64,000 nt of DNA from Allolobophora icterica (GCA_963556255.1 OY744605.1:37757108-37821107), one strand, 5' to 3'; shown: positions 22,390 to 34,380, counted from the stretch's first letter. Translations and numbers: made by a program. Notes: generated by a model from the sequence alone, not told the origin.

Positions 22390-23838
22390 ATGTCGTCTGT
22401 GCACTTGGTCAACTTCAGCGTTGATATAGTAGATCGGAAAGATGGAAACTTTTCCATGTGGCGCGTTACGAGCGACGTGGTGGTATCGACTCTCCAGCCG
22501 TACAGCATGGTCCACCTGTTCGCCACTCTCGTCATCCTTGGCACCATCATCCTCCTCGCCATCATCGGTAACGTCTTGGTCATGGCTGCCGTCGTCCTCG
22601 AACGTAACCTGCGCAACGTGGCCAACTACCTGGTCGTGTCGTTAGCCGTGGCCGACATGATGGTGGCCACTCTCGTGATGCCGTTGGCTGCCGTGAACGA
22701 GGTCAGTCAGCGATGGTTCCTCGGTCGGGAGATCTGTGACATGTGGGTCTCTCTGGATGTCATCTGCTGCACGGCCTCCATTCTCCATCTCGTCGCCATC
22801 AGCCTCGACCGCTACTGGGCCGTAACGAGAGTCGACTACATCCACCACCGATCAGGGAAGCGCATCCTGATGATGGTCGGCGCCAGTTGGGTTCTGTCCC
22901 TCATGATCTCCATTCCACCGCTCTTCCTTCAGAAGGATCCCAGCTACGACCCGAACAAGACCGGGTCGTGCATCATAAGCCAGGATCCCGGATACACGAT
23001 CTACTCGACCGTCGGAGCCTTCTACCTACCGTTCATTCTCATGATGATCATCTATCTACGCGTCTTTCTCGCTGCTCGCCAGCGCATTCGCAAAAAGCAG
23101 TTCCGCGCCGCCGCTGCTGCCAGAGCAAGCGTGACCAAGGAGGCAGTGAGCACGTGCGTCGACGGCGGGTCAACCGTGTCGCATTCGCCAACCGAAGGAA
23201 CGTCGATGACGACCTTCATGCTAACGATGAACACCATGGACAATAGTCCGCGACACTCTCTCAACGACGGCGGCGGGGACACAGTGGCCGAAGCCGATCT
23301 CACTGCGAACGATGCTAACCGCAACGAAACGAAATGCTACCCCCATAACCCGGCGACGGCCACCCTCAGCCCTCCTACGACACCTCCGTCGTTACCCGCC
23401 AAGCAGGGGCACCTGATCCAGTCTCCGCCGGCAACCAGGGCTCAGTTCCGCAGCAGCTGGCTCGACCTGACGAAGCACTACCTGGAGAGAAAGAGGGAGA
23501 CGTCGCCGAAGACCAAGGAGAAACGTGCCAAGGAGAGGATGGAGCAGAAGAGAGAGCGCAAAGCGGCGCGTACCCTGGCTGTGATAACCGGTTCCTTCAT
23601 CCTCTGCTGGTTGCCGTTCTTCATCCTCGCTCTTGTCGGTCCGTTTTGTAAGGAGAGATGCCACTATCCGCCTCTGCTTATGAGCATCATCAACTGGCTC
23701 GGCTACTTCAACAGTCTTCTCAATCCCATCATCTACACCATCTTCAACCCGGACTTTAGGTCGGCCTTTCGCAAAATCCTTTTCGGAAAATATCGTCGAA
23801 GGGCACGATATCAGCCAGCGATCAATCTCACGCATTGA
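22390..23838 (+). CDS. Serotonin receptor, 5-HT1 type (class A G-protein-coupled receptor)
   Basis: 482 residues in one exon. The product is a seven-helix plasma-membrane receptor; the 5-HT1 group couples to Gi/o and lowers cAMP. The N-terminus has two N-glycosylation sites (N8, N20). Class A landmarks are N61 and D89, the C116-C194 disulphide pair, DRY at 140-142, CWLPFF (W407, F410, F411) and NPIIY at 445-449. Amine-pocket residues are present: D123, C127, S206, T207, N435 and Y439. YTIYSTVGAFY in helix 5 and INWLGY in helix 7 match vertebrate 5-HT1A closely. The third cytoplasmic loop is long (about 226-391), Ser/Thr-rich and then basic, and the C-tail is short without cysteine, both usual for 5-HT1. 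The start has A at -3. Codons are much richer in G+C than the flanks. A related amine receptor is possible but less likely. Confidence 0.93.
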   Translation: MSSVHLVNFSVDIVDRKDGNFSMWRVTSDVVVSTLQPYSMVHLFATLVILGTIILLAIIGNVLVMAAVVLERNLRNVANYLVVSLAVADMMVATLVMPLAAVNEVSQRWFLGREICDMWVSLDVICCTASILHLVAISLDRYWAVTRVDYIHHRSGKRILMMVGASWVLSLMISIPPLFLQKDPSYDPNKTGSCIISQDPGYTIYSTVGAFYLPFILMMIIYLRVFLAARQRIRKKQFRAAAAARASVTKEAVSTCVDGGSTVSHSPTEGTSMTTFMLTMNTMDNSPRHSLNDGGGDTVAEADLTANDANRNETKCYPHNPATATLSPPTTPPSLPAKQGHLIQSPPATRAQFRSSWLDLTKHYLERKRETSPKTKEKRAKERMEQKRERKAARTLAVITGSFILCWLPFFILALVGPFCKERCHYPPLLMSIINWLGYFNSLLNPIIYTIFNPDFRSAFRKILFGKYRRRARYQPAINLTH

Positions 23839-24500
23839 GAGAGACAACAACAACATCATTCCGCAATCTAAACGATAAGCCACCTGACTGAACGAAGAAG
23901 TGAAAGGCATTTCTACGATCGACGAGGTCACAGTAAGAAGGGCAATGGAGGCATTCCCTCAATGTCAAACGTAAATCGCTTTGAGAAACGGAGACAAAAA
24001 CTAAAAACCGACGAGCAGAGGCTACGGTAACTGAGCAAACGGGCACAGCAAACGAATTGAAAGACTCACTACAGCAGGATTACCAAGTATTCATTGAGCG
24101 AAGCGGGAAACACTCAGCAATGCTTTCATATAAGGCTAAGCGAAAGCAAACGCGGTAAACAAAACAGGGTATTAGATATTAAAATCATTCTTCTATTGGT
24201 TAGTACCGAACTCTACAGAAGCAAAGCAAAATCGACGCAATTGCCCTTAAATCGAATCCAGTCTTGAAACCCGAAACCAGTCAGGATAAAACGCAGACAA
24301 AACGGAACAGTTAGGCAGGCCTGGTATTCCACAGACAAAGAGAATCATCATTCCGACGTAAAACTTGAAGGATATTGAAGGACCAGTTAGAATCTGCTTC
24401 CATTCATTCATCACAAAAGACAAGATGCAAGAAGCAAGGAGACGTGACACTATGACATCATGTACTGCCTACATCTCTGCATATGACAAATAAATTCTTT
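23839..24500 (+). other. Probable 3' untranslated region of the receptor gene
   Basis: No further coding sequence. The first good AATAAA poly(A) signal on this strand is at 24489-24494, about 650 bases after the stop, so the transcript probably ends near 24510. Confidence 0.45.
24489..24494 (+). terminator. Candidate poly(A) signal of the receptor gene
   Basis: AATAAA in the sequence ACAAATAAATTCTT, with a T-rich stretch just after it. It is the first such hexamer noted after the stop codon. Confidence 0.4.
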
Positions 24501-24509
24501 ATCGTAGAC

Positions 24510-25440
24510 GAAATAACCTTAGGTCAGGGCAGTTACGCGATTTCGTGCTGGTTAAGCCTACGCCTGTCGACCATGTTTTCGTGTAACCCCGTTACGCGGA
24601 ACTATTGTTACGGAAAATGACGGTCACGAAAGAATATTCACCGAAGCCAAGACTTGGCTTATTCACTACTCCTTCTATAGCGCTCGAATGATATTGCCTA
24701 TTGTATGGCAACAAGGTAAGCGATCAATTGTCTAGTTATATTGACAAAGCTTCTGAAGCCAATACATTCAACATCTGGGCCTTATACACACATCTAGGCA
24801 CATACATAGGCCTAAGCATACAGGAGTATAATTACATAATTATATAGGCCTACTGGTGTATTTTGTGTTTTTATCGATCGTAATAACAGAGAACTTGCGA
24901 ACTGCAATGATTGATGTAAAACTCCACTTTGACTATACCACGTGAATCATCTATTTTGTCAAGTTTTGCTTGTACATATTTGTTCGTTTGATTAGCATTT
25001 AATTTAATTTAATTTAATTGCTAATTTAAATAGTAATTAAATGCAGAAAGATAACGATATTTAATTATGACTGTTTGAAAAAAAACAGCTTTTCCAACTG
25101 GCAAAATTCTGTAATAAATCGTCTGACAGTTAAATTCCGCGCGCTATTCTGTCCGTTAGATGCACTTGTTGCACATGACTACTTCCGGTTCCCACAGGAA
25201 TGCCTTAAGCGACGAATGCCTGGGTTCCGTTGATACTGGTTGCGAGATTCCACTGTTTTACAGCCTCTCCTTTCAACATCGTTAAGCATCCATAAGTTAG
25301 TCTAAGACAATGAGTGACTATTAATAACTGTTAGCTGTTCTTCTTGCCATAGCTTTTCACTCCACAACAGACTTCTCTGCATTCCGACTGGAGTGTGCGT
25401 TATTAATCAGTCAGTATGACTTGCTCAATGTAATCTTATT
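24510..25440. other. No gene recognised; AT-rich inverted repeat near 24994-25043
   Basis: Intergenic DNA. GCATTTAATT and AATTAAATGC form 10-base arms around a TTTAA-rich core. The short palindrome TAGGCCTA occurs near 24807 and 24845. Confidence 0.45.
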
Positions 25441-25454
25441 TCATCTTATCTTCA

Positions 25455-25540
25455 ATCAATCAATCAATCATAAAATTTATATAGCGCCTCTTCAAGAGTT
25501 CTACTCAGAGGCGCTCCCGAGCCAGGCCTGATCGCCTGAT
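25455..25540 (-). mobile_element. L2-type LINE 3' tail (minus strand) with (AATC)n end
   Basis: Read on the minus strand, the tail sequence GAGCGCCTCTGAGTAGAACT and GAGGCGCTATATAAATTT is followed by GATT repeats. This matches the 3' end of the LINE at 11845-13115. No coding part is attached. Confidence 0.7.
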
Positions 25541-27260
25541 CTTGTCTTGTCTCATCTAATTTAATCGCATCTCATCCCTTCCTACCCTATCTATCCTATC
25601 CTAACGCATTATAACGTATTCAATCGCATTACATCACACGACATCAGATTCTATATCCTACCTTAAAACCTTCAAGGCATCGATAAGTAGGCCTACATCG
25701 GCTGGTCGTGCTTGTAGTGCAATAGGTCACGGAAGAGTACCTAATTTAATATTTCAGAGTTCTTGTTCGTTGTTCTTGTTCCTTAGAGAACAAAGAATGA
25801 CCGTGCTAATGAAACGCAATGCATCCACACCGAGATTGGCTTAAAGGAGAATAGGAAATGCTTGTTTTTCAGCTGCACATAATATAGGCTATGTCGAGGG
25901 AACAAAAATAGATGTTGCAGTGGAATTTTACTGAAGTATCGGGGTCTTACGTTGGAAGTGTGTGTACTGTAGCTACAAATTTAAGTGCAGTGCATATAGT
26001 CTTGTTGAATATGCGGTTAGCTTGGTGTAGAGACAAGGTTGTTTATCATTCATTGCGTAAAAACTACACATATTTCAGTTAAAAGAGATTTAATGCCGAA
26101 ACAGCTTAATATGCTCACAAAACAATGTCAATAATCATTAACACCGTTAGCTGCATCAGTCAAAGGGGAGAATGTTTTTTTTTCTATCTCTAACGATTAA
26201 ATCGTTAGCTTCCCTTTGAGTTCTTAACCGTTCTTTGACGTGAAGGTGCAAACACTTGGCTATCAACGTTCCGAACAATCGAACCCAAACGGCCGATCGA
26301 TCACGTCGATGGGTCGATAACGTTGTCACGGTTCGGTGGGACTGATCGATTAAGTATCGATCTCGCATTAAAGAACTAATCAATAATCACAACGCAATTC
26401 ATGGAGCTTATCGTTAGGAGCCTGGTCTGTTCTCCTATAGCGGTTACCAAGAAATATTACTAGATGTCAGTCTATCACTATAGTTTCCGGGATTTTAGAT
26501 ATTTGTAGACTCACGATTTCAACTGACGTACTGACTAATAACTGTTCTCCAGGCCTTATATAATAATATTATGCTAGGCATAGGATACTGTATGTATTTG
26601 CTGGCAAAAATAATGAAATAAATACAAGTCTACACTGCCTATCCTATCAATAATAGTTCTATATGTAGATGAATTTCAATATGATGAGATCGGTTACGTA
26701 CATAACACATTACGATAATGCTTAGCCGATAAACGACTCGCTGTATTTACGCTGCGAACGGAGTCCGATTTTTATCTTCGGAAGTGCGATCAACTTAGTC
26801 AGAGGTTGTAAATGTCAGAGGGTTAAATGTCAGGGGGTATAATCGTCGTCGTTAGGCTGCAGTCCGTTTCTCAATCTTCTACACCTTGGGGTGCATGTTC
26901 AGCGGAGATGCAGAGCTCGGCGCTTAAGCTGGTTCTGCGGCCCTGCATGCATTCAGTGGGTCCGGGAGGAACGGAAAGACTCCAGGTTGCCAAACAATCA
27001 GTGAACGTTGCTTGTATTGATTCCAGGACGACTATACAGGACTTTTCACTTCCACGGACCAAGAGTAATATATTGTGCACAACTGTCTTTGTCTCGCTCA
27101 ATGTCTTGTTCTTCATGACTTCTATCTACCTCTGTCTGTCTGTCTATCGCTCTCTGTCATTGTTTTATGTATACCTGTTATCATATGTGCCCAGTGGTTA
27201 AATTGCTCATCCAGAGGTGGTGGGTCTCTAAATATTGCAAATCCCAAAACCCAACGGCTT
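25541..27260. other. No gene recognised
   Basis: Intergenic DNA. 26280-26370 is rich in CGATCGA and ATCGAT motifs. A 124-codon frame (26827-27201, plus) has no domain. Confidence 0.45.
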
Positions 27261-27274
27261 ATCCTAAATTACAA

Positions 27275-27546
27275 CAGGGACGTCATTTCAGCTTTTTCCC
27301 GGGGGGGGGGGCAAAAAGAGGTTAAAAACATTTTCCGCACTGACACGCGAACATTTTTTTCACCTTTTTTGTCGTTTCTTTTTAAATGCTTAGTCTACAT
27401 GTGCAAAGATGTAAGCCAATGCTGCAAATGAGTCTCTTGTTTTCTCTTTTACCCCTCTCTTCTTCCTCCTTTTCTTTTATACATAATTTTTTTTTTCAAA
27501 AAATCAGGGGGCAAATGCCCTCCATGCCCCCAAAATGACATCCCTG
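27275..27546. mobile_element. Non-autonomous hAT-type transposon (MITE)
   Basis: Inverted ends CAGGGACGTCATTT and AAATGACATCCCTG. A perfect 8-base target duplication, AATTACAA, lies at 27267-27274 and 27547-27554. The 272-bp interior has a G run and a T-rich tract and no coding capacity. The CAGGGACGT start is shared with the element at 56139-56321. Confidence 0.85.
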
Positions 27547-27554
27547 AATTACAA

Positions 27555-27950
27555 CATGCATGAAACACGACACATCACCAATAATTGAAAGCAAAAAGAT
27601 GAACAATTAAGACCGAAACATAATATTACTTTACACAACATTTTACAGAAGACTTAGGCTATGACCGACATGTCAATGCAATAACTTACAAAGCACATAA
27701 TGAACAAATACCAAAAATTAACATGCAGACTACTTTCAAATTGAAGAGCCCAGTAAGTAAAGCAGTCTGACTATAGCCTTAGATCATAACAGATGTAAAC
27801 CCAGTGAAAAGCTGAAAAGTAAGCAGGAGTTTCAATACTGTCATTCTGTCAATGCCACAATTATGCTGACTTAGAAACATTTCCATACTGCCCTGCATGC
27901 TTCTGTGGCTGTGGACGTTTTCGGTGCATTGCACTTGCATAAATCTGTTG
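27555..27950. other. No gene recognised
   Basis: AT-rich DNA with nothing recognisable. Confidence 0.5.
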
Positions 27951-27954
27951 CACG

Positions 27955-28190
27955 CTAACCATTATCTATCCCGCTAGGGGAGAAATTTGGTTCGAGGCGT
28001 CTGCTCCACTTGTGCCCCCCTAACCAACTCAGCTATAATGAGTACACCGACAGTCTACTGTCGGTGGGAAGACGAGACGGCGACGGAGAAGACTGGCCAA
28101 CCGCCCTCATTTGCCAAGGCTAAGAAAATGAAGGCGCTAACACTTCATATCCGTGGCTAGATTAATAGCTTAATTTAAGGGACTGCAACA
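27955..28190. mobile_element. Possible SINE-like element with a hairpin
   Basis: GGTTCGAGGC resembles a B box and is followed by CCAACTCAGCTATAATGAGT, reminiscent of the central block in the SINE-like copies at 13795 and 40440. A perfect 9-bp-arm hairpin lies at 28046-28065 (ACCGACAGTCTACTGTCGGT). Ends are not defined. Confidence 0.3.
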
Positions 28191-28592
28191 AAATCTGTTG
28201 CAGCATGACGACCCTTTGCAATCCATCCACGTACGATAATAGCTTTCTTTGCACGCTGGCCAACTTTCTTTTCGACATTATCTGCAGACTGCATGCGCGA
28301 TAATTATAACTAATCAAATGACGTGCTATTCCAGATTTTCAAACAATTCCGGAAAATTTCCAGCTCAGACTTCCGAAATTCCGCAAACGAGTTATTAATG
28401 AAGCAAACTACTGTGTTATTGCTCGGATGTAGGCCCAAATCTACTTCTGCTGCCACAGCCTTGGGTTACTACCCTTCAGCAGCGATTATAAAACTGCAGG
28501 GGATTTAAGTAAACACAGAGGCCCAAGTAGTTTTCTATGATGCTAGTGAATATTGAACCGCACTGTGAGGCTGACGAATGCTAATCTGATCG

Positions 28593-28745
28593 TAGATGGT
28601 GGATCTCCCTGTTGAGGTGATGGGTCTCCCTGTTGAGGTGATGGGTCTCCCTTCTTAGGTGGCGGATCTCATAATTTGGGTGGTGGGTCTCATAATGCAG
28701 GTGGCGGATCTCAAATCAGAGGTGCCGGATCTCAGATCCGGCGGG
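28593..28745. repeat. Degenerate minisatellite of about 20-22 bp, seven copies
   Basis: Units of the type AGGTGGCGGATCTCATAAT and GAGGTGATGGGTCTCCCTGT in tandem, diverging along the array. Confidence 0.75.
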
Positions 28746-28749
28746 ATCC

Positions 28750-29260
28750 GGCTGAATTTAACCACTGTATGTGCCATAACCTGCCCTGCCCCTTTCTTAT
28801 CCCTTTCACTCTATTTCTCCATCAGTCTCTACATCCGTCCGCTTGACTTTCTGTCGCTGTTGTAGTTTCCAGAGGACGGAGAGGTTCCTGCTATATGACC
28901 CTCCACTGCAGGTTGTCGTTGTCAGTCGGATGAGCCGAGATGACTGAGATATCTCAATGATTGATCCCGGCAGAAGATAAATGGCACAGACGGACAGTGT
29001 GTCCTGCAGCCAGTAACTCATCTGCAGTTTGGACCCAAGAGGCTCATTTAGAGATGAACGACTAGCCTCAAAAGTGCACAGCACTTTAGAACACGGCATT
29101 AGCACGTAAAGCCTCTGTTAAAGTCTTCAAAGTTTCATCTCCATTCTCTCTCTGTCTGTCTGTCTGTATGTCTGTCTGTCTGTCTCTCTCTCTCTCTTCC
29201 TCCTGTGTTGTCTTTACCTCTGCCTCTCCTACTCTAATCGATCTAATCTAATCTACTGGG
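28750..29260. other. No gene recognised; short (CTGT)/(CT) tract at 29145-29200
   Basis: A 99-codon minus-strand frame (28806-29105) has no domain. Confidence 0.4.
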
Positions 29261-29330
29261 TTTTGTAGCGCCATTATCATAACTCACAAGACGTCTATCG
29301 ATGTCGCTCCAAGTGACAACGAGTCAAAGT
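29236..29330 (-). mobile_element. LINE/SINE 3' tail (minus strand)
   Basis: On the minus strand, ATAATGGCGCTACAAAACCC is followed by GATTA units. This is the arrangement of a retroelement 3' tail: GCGCTA core, then A-rich sequence, then a short tandem repeat. Confidence 0.45.
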
Positions 29331-29503
29331 CATAGTTCACTAAAGAATTCCTACCCTAATCCATCTGATCCTCTACCTTCAAAGCTTTCTTGTCCTCAAC
29401 GAAACCCTCCTTAACAGCTGCTCAGCCTCTCTCTGGTCTCTGTGGAAACCGGACCCGGAACACCAATGGACATTGATCTCTGGACAACCCCTCTGATAGC
29501 CGA

Positions 29504-29594
29504 CGACACAGCGCTCGTGAATAAGCTGGTGCCCTGCGCTTAGTTTTACAGTTGCGCTTTAGAAGATTGGAGATTACGATTACGATTACGAAGA
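29504..29594 (+). mobile_element. SINE/LINE 3' tail ending in (GATTAC)n
   Basis: AGCGCTCGTGAATAAGCTGG, then GCGCTTTAGAAGATTGGAG and three GATTAC units. A clear homologue in opposite orientation lies at 40838-40920, so this is a dispersed family with its own tail type. Confidence 0.6.
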
Positions 29595-29599
29595 AAGCC

Positions 29600-32030
29600 A
29601 GATATCGAAATGTGTGAAATCAGAAGTGACACGGCCTGAAGGGTAACCAGACTGAAACAGAGGAATTTTAGGTTTAGTTCTGAATGACATTAGAGAATTG
29701 ACACAATTAACAAAACTGGGCTTAAATTCAAACCCTCGGACCATCCACCTAGAACGCACGGAAGCCCAACCCTGTTTTGGAACGAGGCACAGCAGGATAT
29801 ATCCGTTGATTGAGTGCAATATGAGGGCATGGGGGATGGGCAAGCATGAAGACTGCTGATTTGAGTGCAATGTTTTGTGAACTATAAGACATATTTAAAA
29901 CCGAATAGTTTGTTCGGTATACGCAGCCAGTGTAGCGAGTGCAACATTGGTGTAATAATTTTATGATGATACTTTGGACTTTTTGGTACAGCCATTGCCA
30001 GAGAAAGTTCTAACTTGTAACAATCGGACCACTGTCTGTGATCTGATACAAGACCAACAACTCTGGTCTCGTATCAGACCAGATTACAAGCTTCTACTGT
30101 GTAAAGTAACGACCTACAGCCATCGCCACCTTGTCAGACACGTATATCGCAGTGTTCATCAAAGCTGTATGTCCTGTTTAGTTCAGACATTTGCTTTGGT
30201 ATTCCGAACTGTTCACTGCATTTGAATGCACTGTGGGCGATTTCGTACAACAGCTCAAAAGAACTGTGACAGTCACACTGAACAAAGTAATTGACAACTG
30301 TTACGTCGACCATCTAAACCAGTCACCAGTCACGAGATGGCTTTCTCTGAGGCAATAGTGCCAATCATCGATTAGAGCGCAGATGGAAAAGTACAGACCT
30401 TGAACGGAATAGACAGTGTTACTATCATCAATGCCGCCTTACAAATAAGCTAATAAACGTTTCCTGGAATTCTTGCAACTGCAGCCGGCTTGAAAGCGCT
30501 AAAAATTCTCGGAACCGATGGCGCATCTTCAAGCGGTTGGGGAGTGTGATAATGAACTGAAAAGATGGACAATTATGTAGAGAACTGCGTTGAAGGAGGC
30601 GCATAGCGTCATGTTAGTTGGAAAATTATGTTGCAGCGAAAGCTTTGTAAGTAGCCATGGCATCGAGCTCTCCATCTTCTTCAATTTCGCTCTCTCAGTC
30701 TCCTTCTCACTCCCACCCTCGCTTTTACTTTCACTCTGGCAGGAAAAGGAAAATCTGAGATGCTTGGCCCTTCAAAAAATTGTTGCTAATTATTGGAGCT
30801 CAAAATACTGTGGGAAGACTGTTAGTCCTATGTGTAAAGGATAGCTATTTCAGTTTACACCGTATATGACTAATATTTGACTCTAGGACTGCAATCATCG
30901 AAAGTCAGATTCTCGCCTTTACATGTATGTGATTAGCAAGAATAATGAACATGACTACGAATCTAAGTATTTTGGTCAACTTACTTTAAGGTGTTAAGAT
31001 GGAAAAAAGAAAATTGAATTGTTTTAATTCCTCCTGAGGGATAGGTGAAGATGAGCCAATCCGTATCGGGCGGGGAAGCTGCAGCCGAAATGTGCATCTT
31101 GCTGATGCTCATTCTCGTTTTCGATCCCTTTTGATAGAAATTCCAACGAGACGTTGGAATTTAGCAAATGCCAACTTGCTATATACAGCACAAATACTCA
31201 GCCTTATAGCCCTGCTGAGTAAAGTTAATGGACAGCCAAAGAGAAATAGACGGGCCTTTAATCCACGCATTTGATACGAGTCTCGATCAGTTACATCAGC
31301 AAGGGTAAATGCAATAACGGTATTTTATACTTGGAACATCAGGCAGTATATCTTTGGAACAACTTAAAACAAAGGTCTCAGACATCGTGAGTAGGATCTA
31401 TAAGCTTATTTGAACTGCTAAAAATGAGAATGCCTTATGCGGGGGTATAGGTTTTTCCAAAAATAATGGAGTGTTTCTACTCATAGTACCTGCTCATATT
31501 CTGACCCTTTTATTCTGACCCAAACAATTAAAAAGTGAAATCAACGATTCCCTGTCTTCTTAGATCTTATTCAGATTCTCCTGAATTTGATCTGATCACT
31601 GAACTCATAATTATACGATGAGGCCTTTAGTTATTTACCCTTAGCGTGGCGGCGAATGAATCAACCGACTCTCTGACTGCTGTGCCTGCAGCCCCCGGAA
31701 GTGCTATCTTTCGTAGACCACGTTGTTTCTGGAGTAGACACTTTGCTCTAAAGTTACCCAGGACGGTGTAGAACTTTTATTGTCAATTGGGTTGTCGTGT
31801 GTGAAAGTGTTGTAAAGGTTCAGCCCTTCGTACCCAAGGAAGTCAAGAAACATTTCCATACAGACGCGTTTCCTCTGGCTTTGTGTCTGACCCAGAAGTA
31901 GCCTAATTACGAAAGAACTCTAACTTCTGTGGGAACGATTTCCACTTTAATTATAGGTTGGAAGAATCCAACTCCACCTTCAGAAATCCCGTGCGTTGGA
32001 AGGCTGATTCCATGATCACAACGCCTAATT
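29600..32030. other. No gene recognised
   Basis: About 2.4 kb of intergenic DNA. Open frames up to 94 codons (29586-29870 minus, 29974-30225 plus, 30590-30844 plus) show no recognised domain. No repeats of note. Confidence 0.5.
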
Positions 32031-32039
32031 GTATTGCAG

Positions 32040-32340
32040 ACTATTTTCTATCAATCTTAAGCACCCACCTAACCCGGCCTCATCCATATCTAACGGCAGA
32101 GATCTTCGCTCGGCTGTGCAAGGTGATCTGGTTTTCCCTCGGTCCGAACTTCAACGGCCCAACTTAGAAACTTTTTCTGGAATAGGCTGCCTTTAAACCT
32201 ACGAAATGATCTCCTCGATCCTCCTTCGCATCGTTTCCATAGCTTGAACATCATTCTGTTCGAGATTTTATGTTCTCAGGTCTGCAACTCTTCTCACGAA
32301 TTTCTTTCGGAGAGGCGCTGTATATTTTTGCGACTGCAAC
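32040..32340 (+). pseudogene. Relic of an L2-type LINE C-terminus
   Basis: Conceptual translation near 32165-32260 reads FFWNRLPLNLRNDLL, the block found at the end of L2/CR1 proteins (compare WNGLPIALR in the LINE at 11.8 kb). Upstream, LRSAVQGDLVFPRSEL is the block that normally precedes it. GAGAGGCGCTGTATATTTTT at about 32311 is the degraded tail. Frameshifts are present and nothing upstream is preserved. Confidence 0.6.
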
Positions 32341-32344
32341 TGCG

Positions 32345-33540
32345 AGAGTAATAATTATAAGTGGTCTTAGCATGTACACGGGTTAGTAAGTTGTCGTGTT
32401 AAATTATTGCTGTAGCCGCTTTGAGCTTCCGTCTTAAGATCCTTTAAACCCCGGGACCACATGACAGCTGGAGAGTTTCTGTAGAGTTTCTGTAGAGCTA
32501 TCCAAGCGACGTGCTATATAATATGTACCTTTATGGCGGTTGTCATATATATGCGCTGGTCATTCATCACCTGTAACACACCACGCCTTTACGACATCCT
32601 CTACGCTCTGGTCGTTAGTGCTCTTAATTTCCCGGATCATCAACCAGATTATGGCCTTCGCCTGCATGCACTACAGAACTCCTTTGACCACGTGTCATTG
32701 TGTAGTAGACGAAGATGTCACTGATGCAAATCCGGCTAAAAAGCAATTGGCATGCAAACAGACAAGCGAACAGGGGTTGCCTTCATAAGGGAGTCTATGC
32801 ATTGTGGCCTTGAATGAATAGTTAGTACTTAGTTTCCAGTGTTTAACGACATCTTATGACTGCCAGGGCGTGGACGTCAGCCTCCTCCTTCTTCCAGGCT
32901 TGGGAATGGCACTACCAGAGCCTGGACAGTAGCGGAATTGTAGCCTTGAAAGAGGCGAACGTCTTGGAGAATAATTGTCGATTTCACTAACGTAGAGAGA
33001 GAAAGAGAGACAGACAGACAGACAGACAGAGACAGAGACAGACAGACAGACAGAGCGCTGCGGAGTAATCTATCTTGATGTGGTGATATACATTTTTATT
33101 AACTACAATTAGGTCTAAATTCGATTCATCAGCCACAATGTCATGTTGTCCATCTCGGTCCGTGGCAGATTCAGAACACATTCCGTTGACTCCCTGTCAA
33201 GAAATAAACTACAAGGAAGGTCTGTTGAATGCTGTTTGGCTGGATCCAACATAGATCTGTGAACGATGTCTACCCATTTCAGACGATCATGGCTGACAAA
33301 TTCAGCTCTCACAGTTGATGCCTCCTCCGTGTCTCACGCGGTTCGTTATTTTCCTATTGGAGTGTTTCGCATCTGTCGAGCTCTTCTTCGGTCATTCTGG
33401 AGCAAACATCTCTGCTTCACACAGTCTATGTGAAACAACACGGCATAAGCAGAGTCTAGATTTCTCTTATATATAGTTCCCCTTTACTTCGTATGTCTTC
33501 TGCATGTGGTGTCATCCTTTACTCACAGACTTCACGAAGA
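32345..33540. other. No gene recognised; (ACAG)n at about 33000-33055
   Basis: Intergenic DNA with a short AGACAGAC array. No domain-bearing frame. Confidence 0.45.
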
Positions 33541-33549
33541 CTATCCGTG

Positions 33550-33932
33550 TACAATTGTATATGTACGTATGTATGTAGGTACATGTATGTATGTATGTAT
33601 GTATGTATGTATGTATGTATTTATGTACGTACGTACGTATGTATGTATGTATGTATGTATGTATGTATGTATGTATGTATGTATGTATGTATGTATTTAT
33701 GTACGTACGTACGTATGTATGTATGTATGTATTTATGTACGTACGTACGTACGTATGTATGTATGTATGTATGTATGTATGTATGTATGTATGTATGTAT
33801 GTATGTATGTATGTATGTATGTATGTATGTATGCATGCATGTATGACATGTATGTATGTATGTATGTATGTATGCATGTATGTATGTATGTATGTATGTA
33901 TGTATGTATGTATGTATGTATGTATATATATA
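33550..33932. repeat. (GTAT)n microsatellite with GTAC variants
   Basis: About 380 bases of GTAT with interspersed GTACGTAC units and a break at about 33838-33850. All Met-Tyr-Val-Cys and His-Thr-Tyr-Ile frames across it are repeat translations. Confidence 0.95.
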
Positions 33933-34324
33933 CATATATATATATGACTACAGATTTTCATACGTAGAAAACTATACGGTATACATTTAAAGTCACATAT
34001 ATTTATATAAATGTAAATGTACACGTTTTTATATAACGACCGTTTGCATCGACCCTGTTCATTTGTCAGCGAATTGATCGGGTGAGATCCTTCACCACCA
34101 CCACTGTCCGTTTGAATGGGTGCCACGCCATTTAAAGTCCCCGCGTATACGGATTGTCCGGAGATTTCAATCTCTGACATAAGCCACCACCGGGAGGCGA
34201 ACAGCGATCCGCACACACTTTCGCTCAGAGGTGTATGGGACGTATGCGTTCTAACCACATAGCTAACTGTGTCACACAGAGCGACAGTGGCAGGGACGCA
34301 AACAAGGACAGGTTGAGAAAGACA

Positions 34325-34380
34325 TTGCGCCTCTGAGTAGGTCTCTTGAAGAGGCGCTATATAAATTTCCAGCATGAATC
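34325..34380 (+). mobile_element. L2-type LINE 3' tail
   Basis: GCGCCTCTGAGTAGGTCTCT and GAAGAGGCGCTATATAAATT match the 3' end of the LINE at 11845-13115; no coding part is attached. Confidence 0.65.

Noticed and set aside
22390..23838. Dopamine, octopamine or 5-HT7 receptor
   Set aside because: The helix 5 YSTVGAFY, helix 7 INWLGY and NPIIYTIFNPDF blocks fit 5-HT1 receptors better, as does the long third loop with short tail.
33512..34375. 287-codon minus-strand open frame rich in HTYI repeats
   Set aside because: Most of it is the (GTAT)n microsatellite translated; the remainder has no domain.
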